Source of the DNA: Archegozetes longisetosus
Lineage: Eukaryota > Arthropoda > Arachnida > Sarcoptiformes > Trhypochthoniidae
Assembly (NCBI GenBank): GCA_018873245.2
Contig: JAEMBT020000005.1
Location: forward strand, 6,744,001 to 6,808,000
Reading direction: 5' to 3'
Length of the DNA stretch: 64,000 nucleotides
Notes under the pieces: model-generated
The model's database searches: none
What the model was told of the DNA's origin: nothing
Seen by the model: the letters and a program-made list of their open reading frames with translations, nothing else
Made by a program: the position numbers and the translations under genes
Shown here: piece by piece, positions 60,354-64,000 of the stretch
Numbering within the stretch: the stretch's first letter is position 1
Layout of the letters: each line of letters starts with the position of its first letter

Positions 60354-62595
60354 TTATGCTCTGATTGGTTCGTCATCACTCTCTTCCAGATCGTCCTCAT
60401 CTATGAGGCCATCAGTTACAGATCTACCCGGCCTTAATATCACGTAAAGACATGAAATCGCAGAAACCTGAGTAAAATTAGTAAATTTTTGATGAACCCG
60501 AACAATTTGATTGGATTGTGAATTAAAAGACATGACTTACCCCAATGAATGCCCACATCGACCAGTAATAGAAAGCTCCGAAAAACCAAGCCTTATAGAA
60601 AAATCTGACTAGTAGTGCACTGGCGCGAGTCATTGTGCAATTACCTAAAAAAATTATTCATGTTTAAACATTAATAGTTTGCATAAACATTGCTGAATAA
60701 TATTACCTGGTGTCGCATTTGTAGAACATGACAATACAGTCGAGTTTGAGTCTGAGATATAATGTTGACTACCGTATGTGGTATATTGTGGAGAAACGCA
60801 GTAAAATAGAATATTGATTCCCAAAACTGTTAACATTAGAGTTGCAAAAAGCATCAGCAATCCCTGTGGAGTCGTTTTCTTCGGCCTTAATTTGTAGAGC
60901 TATAAAAACATTTTCATATGTAATACTTGACAACTACTTTCAACCAATGCTGACTCACTCTCACAAAGAAGAACCAAATTCCCAAATTTCTCAGTCCAGA
61001 TATAGTCGCCATCACGAAAAAGAAAGCCATTACAAGAATCAGTATGTAATCCAGAGGGAATACACGTTGAAATGTAACCAAAATGATGTCAATCGGATTC
61101 GGTAATTTGCGCTCTGGGAGCGCATAACCCATTTTCATTCCGAGTGAATGCATCGCTTTGTCAATACTGAATATATAATTCGAATTTAAAAACAATGTAA
61201 CTTTCAATATTATTTGATTACTTAGTCATCAATAGCGAAATCCAAACCAATAAGAGAGAGCGCCCGCGATGAATCCGAACACAATCTGAAGCGGACGTAG
61301 AATTTTGCGACATTTGTAGAACAAACTGCTTCTGTAATAAAGCAAGTGATGTTCTTCTCGCGAAATATTCCTTTCATTTTCTTCCAGTTTGGCCAACTGT
61401 CTTCTCTCTCTTGCTGTCAAACGACTTCCAATGCGTTCGCGATCTCTCAAAGCATTAATTTTGGTTTGATTTATCAGATGCGAGTCTTGTATCTCTTCAA
61501 CCTGCTGTCGAGCACTTTTAGTGCCTCTGATGAGTCCTATTGGCCACGAAGACATTCCAAATCCAGTGAAAATCACTAAATTGATGACACCAATTGATGT
61601 CAAAATACTCAAAACCATGGAAAGCGCATCTTCGCCCCTATTTTTGCCCAAATCATCCATAAGAAATTCTAATTCTTTGATCCATCCCGAGCTACTATTA
61701 GTGCCGTTTATATGACTTGAAGGACTTTCTCGTAATGGTATGAATGCTCTGTATTTTTATGGTTAAGTACTTTAAAATTAGAAGATACTTAATAAAAATC
61801 ATTTTTTATAATAATACCCGAGTAATAGGAGAACAACTGCTGTGAAGAGAAACACGAGAGTGTATTTGAAAGCAGGGCAGAAGCGCTAAAAATAATTTAG
61901 AAGATAAAAGTTACTTCAAGCAGTTATCATTATTTTGAATTAATAATTCAATTCCTACTCCTTCTGAACTGAATCCGTCCTCATTTTTTTCTTCATAAAA
62001 GAAGTACATGAATGGAATCAAAATGAATATACAGAAGAAAATCAACGAATAAAGAGCTACAAAGTAAAAAATAGGTGTCAAACGAAGTGGTAATTAATGA
62101 ACAAATGGTTTATGTGAATAACAATTAATATGAATTACTGTAATATGAATAAAGAACCGCATCTTCAATGCCTTCACGTTGTGTCTGATTGGCTGCCCAT
62201 TCCTAAGAAATTAAATTATAAACAATTTCAATAAAAATAAAATAATCAACAAATAGATTTGAGTTGACAATTCTTACTTTGAAAGATCCATCAGAATTTT
62301 TCATGAATGAGACAATGAATATATCGATAGGCAAGAGAGCACAAGTGAGTAATGAAATAGCCATTGATATGATTGATGTAATAATAGAACTTAATTCGCT
62401 TTCATACGGATTACGATACCGTCGAACGTATAGAATCGAAAATAAAAGTGTTGCCTATTTTTAGTATAAAGTATATCCAATTCATTTTAATTTTCATTTA
62501 GTTTTATAAATATAGTTATATTAATCATAACTGACCAAAATCGATGCCAGAAATGGCAATACAATAGAAACGGTTCCGCTCGTTGGTAAAGACAT
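60354..62595 (-). CDS. LMBRD1: LMBR1 domain-containing protein 1, lysosomal cobalamin escort, one frame break
   Basis: LMBD1 is a nine-helix lysosomal membrane protein that acts with ABCD4 in export of vitamin B12. Ten minus-strand exons give about 537 aa (human 540): 62595-62536, 62454-62278, 62202-62139, 62056-61959, 61885-61818, 61748-61222, 61166-60959, 60899-60707, 60644-60541, 60467-60354. Family segments include ALLPIDIFIVSFMKN, IPFMYFFYEEKNEDG, VIFTGFGMSSWPIGLIRGT, FPLDYILILVMAFFF, LRNLGIWFF and SPQYTTYGSQHYI. A long charged cytosolic loop follows GTKSARQQ. The frame changes by one base in a membrane helix between 61252 and 61265: QIVFGFIAG is followed, displaced, by LLVWISLLMTNIDKAMHS. 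One extra base restores the human length. The C-terminal tail is acidic. Confidence 0.93.
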
Positions 62596-63180
62596 TATCA
62601 GTGATTTCAATCGATATGAATTTGGTGTTGATCCCGATCTTATTCAAACACTTCACAACCAATAATTGTATTGATTTATGCCAAATATTTCTTATTTAAA
62701 CGACCAACTGATGGCAAGATTTAGGTTTGATTAATTTTACGCAAGATATAAATATTGATTTGTTTTGACAAATGTTGACTCTGGTAGATGTAAACAACTT
62801 ATGACTCAATACTTGCCCACTTTACTATACATCAATTATTTGCTTTGAAACTAGCTCATTCAATCCTATTTCTAGTCTAATGGAGTAAAAGTTGTCAACA
62901 GTTTGACGTAATTATTGTTGAGTAACTAATGTTTAGATTATTTGGTTAAGGCGGGAAATCTTTTGTGCCTGTTACGAAACATCAATGTTTTTCTTAACTT
63001 TTTTAAACTAAAATATATTTAATTAAATCTTTCCACATTAGTTTCTAAGTCGACAACTTTTCTCAATATTCTTTCTAACCTCAATTGCAAACACTCTCTA
63101 ATTTTTATTCCACTTTAATTGAAATTATTTGAAGAAAATTAGATCATTTCATTAGTTGTGTTATCTTTTGATCATTCAAA
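62596..63180. promoter_or_regulatory. Divergent intergenic region, LMBRD1 / PRIM2
   Basis: 585 bp between divergent start codons. It should hold both promoters; no named element was recognised. Confidence 0.4.
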
Positions 63181-64000
63181 ATGCAATTCGAAACCAATCG
63201 ACAAAACCGTTTAATGAAAGAAAGTGTTGGACTAAAAGATGGTTCAGTTAGTAACGTGTTCGTCAATCAATACCCATACTGTATCAACTTTTACGCGAGT
63301 CCTCCGTTCGGCAAAATATCACTCGAAGAATCAGAGGATATGGTCGCAGAAAGACTTAACAGTTTGTTCAATATTATCAATACATCTATTAGTCATTTTT
63401 GGAGACTAACTAAAGATTTTTAATTAACTTCGTATTATTTTCTCAAATGACTAGTTCTTCAAGTGGCAGATGAAATGTTGCGAACGCTGGAAAATAGCGC
63501 AAATTTTAAGCGAACGAAACAATATTACGAATCACTAGAAAATAAGTTGCAAAACGCTACTTCAAAATATGATAAAAACCTCTATTTAGCGGTAAGTCAC
63601 CTCAATCTAAGGCTTTATCTATAATTGACCAGTTCACTGTTAGTCCAAGGGTAGTGATAAGAACGTGGAAGTGCTGTCAGCGCGTCGAAGGGATCATATT
63701 TCCCACTTTTTGCTCAGAATATATTATTGTCGAACTGATGAACTAAGAAAATGGTTTATATCCAGAGAATGCGAACTATTGAGAGCTCGTCTAATGGATA
63801 GTTCATTGACTGCACAATTGCCTGAAATACTTTCTTACAATGGATTCAACTACGAAAAAGTTTCGGAAAAAGAAAAGGTTGAATTATGGCCTAAAATCAA
63901 TTGGAACTCCACATTAAGACAATCAGCAAACAATGTTGTTTATCGAATACGCTTTGAAGAAGCGCTTGAATTAGTCAAATCACGCAGAGTTTATCTAAAC
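63181..64000 (+). CDS. PRIM2: DNA primase large subunit, 5' part, runs off the window
   Basis: PriL is the regulatory subunit of DNA primase in the polymerase alpha complex that makes RNA-DNA primers. Three exons are visible: 63181-63361, 63455-63591 and 63644-64000, the last open to the window edge (225 codons so far; human total 509). YPYCINFYASPPFGKISLEE matches the human start region (YPHCLQFYLQPPSENISLIE). Later, [20 protein letters not shown], then LRKWFISRECELLRARL, match human [20 protein letters not shown] and LRRWFIQQEMDLLRFR. The N-terminal helical domain is present; the C-terminal Fe-S cluster domain with its four cysteines must lie beyond the window. The second exon begins at TT of 63455, giving LNILQVADEM across the junction. 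Confidence 0.95.

Noticed and set aside
1..64000. CRISPR arrays, tRNA or rRNA genes, prokaryotic operons, viral insertions
   Set aside because: No regularly spaced repeats, cloverleaf-type sequences or viral proteins were recognised on either strand.

Overview
The window is nuclear DNA of an animal. It is strongly AT-rich, with spliced protein-coding genes, mostly short GT-AG introns (about 55-120 bp) and single genes at high density. The gene content and protein sequences suggest an arthropod, perhaps a mite or other chelicerate; that placement is inference from overall character, not from a marker gene. I found no rRNA, tRNA, CRISPR or prokaryotic features.

Layout, left to right: a gene-free left flank (1-3169); EIF2S1 (minus); a class I SAM methyltransferase (plus); a UST/pipe-type uronyl 2-O-sulfotransferase (minus); a 6.8 kb gene-poor stretch; a 17-exon SLC6 transporter (plus) with a dead Tc1/mariner copy in one intron; USP14 (minus); an XK-related membrane protein (minus); a very large MDN1/midasin gene (plus, about 16 kb); ARFGAP1 (minus); intronless PTS and IFT27 (plus); INPP5E (minus); RAB10 (plus); an SLC35A2-type nucleotide-sugar transporter (minus); SLC66A3 (plus); LMBRD1 (minus); and the 5' part of PRIM2 (plus), which runs off the right edge. 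Exon coordinates for each gene come from frame-compatible GT-AG junctions plus protein-family alignment from memory.

Most genes are housekeeping: translation initiation, proteasome-linked deubiquitination, 60S ribosome assembly, Golgi/ER traffic, glycan building, tetrahydrobiopterin synthesis, lysosomal cobalamin handling and DNA priming. Three neighbours (IFT27, INPP5E, RAB10) have links to cilia or membrane traffic. Genes alternate strand almost throughout, giving several close divergent pairs with a shared upstream region and several tail-to-tail pairs.

The strongest unusual signal is seven one-base frame breaks in five otherwise intact genes (UST, MDN1 x3, ARFGAP1, SLC35A2, LMBRD1). All can be placed in short homopolymer runs and each is repaired by one base. 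They look like consensus indel errors rather than gene decay. Other points are an 11-nt micro-exon and a GC-AG intron in the SLC6 gene, an 11.8 kb MDN1 exon, several fold-back palindromic elements, and IFT27 in a probable arthropod. I did not find a convincing new biological system.
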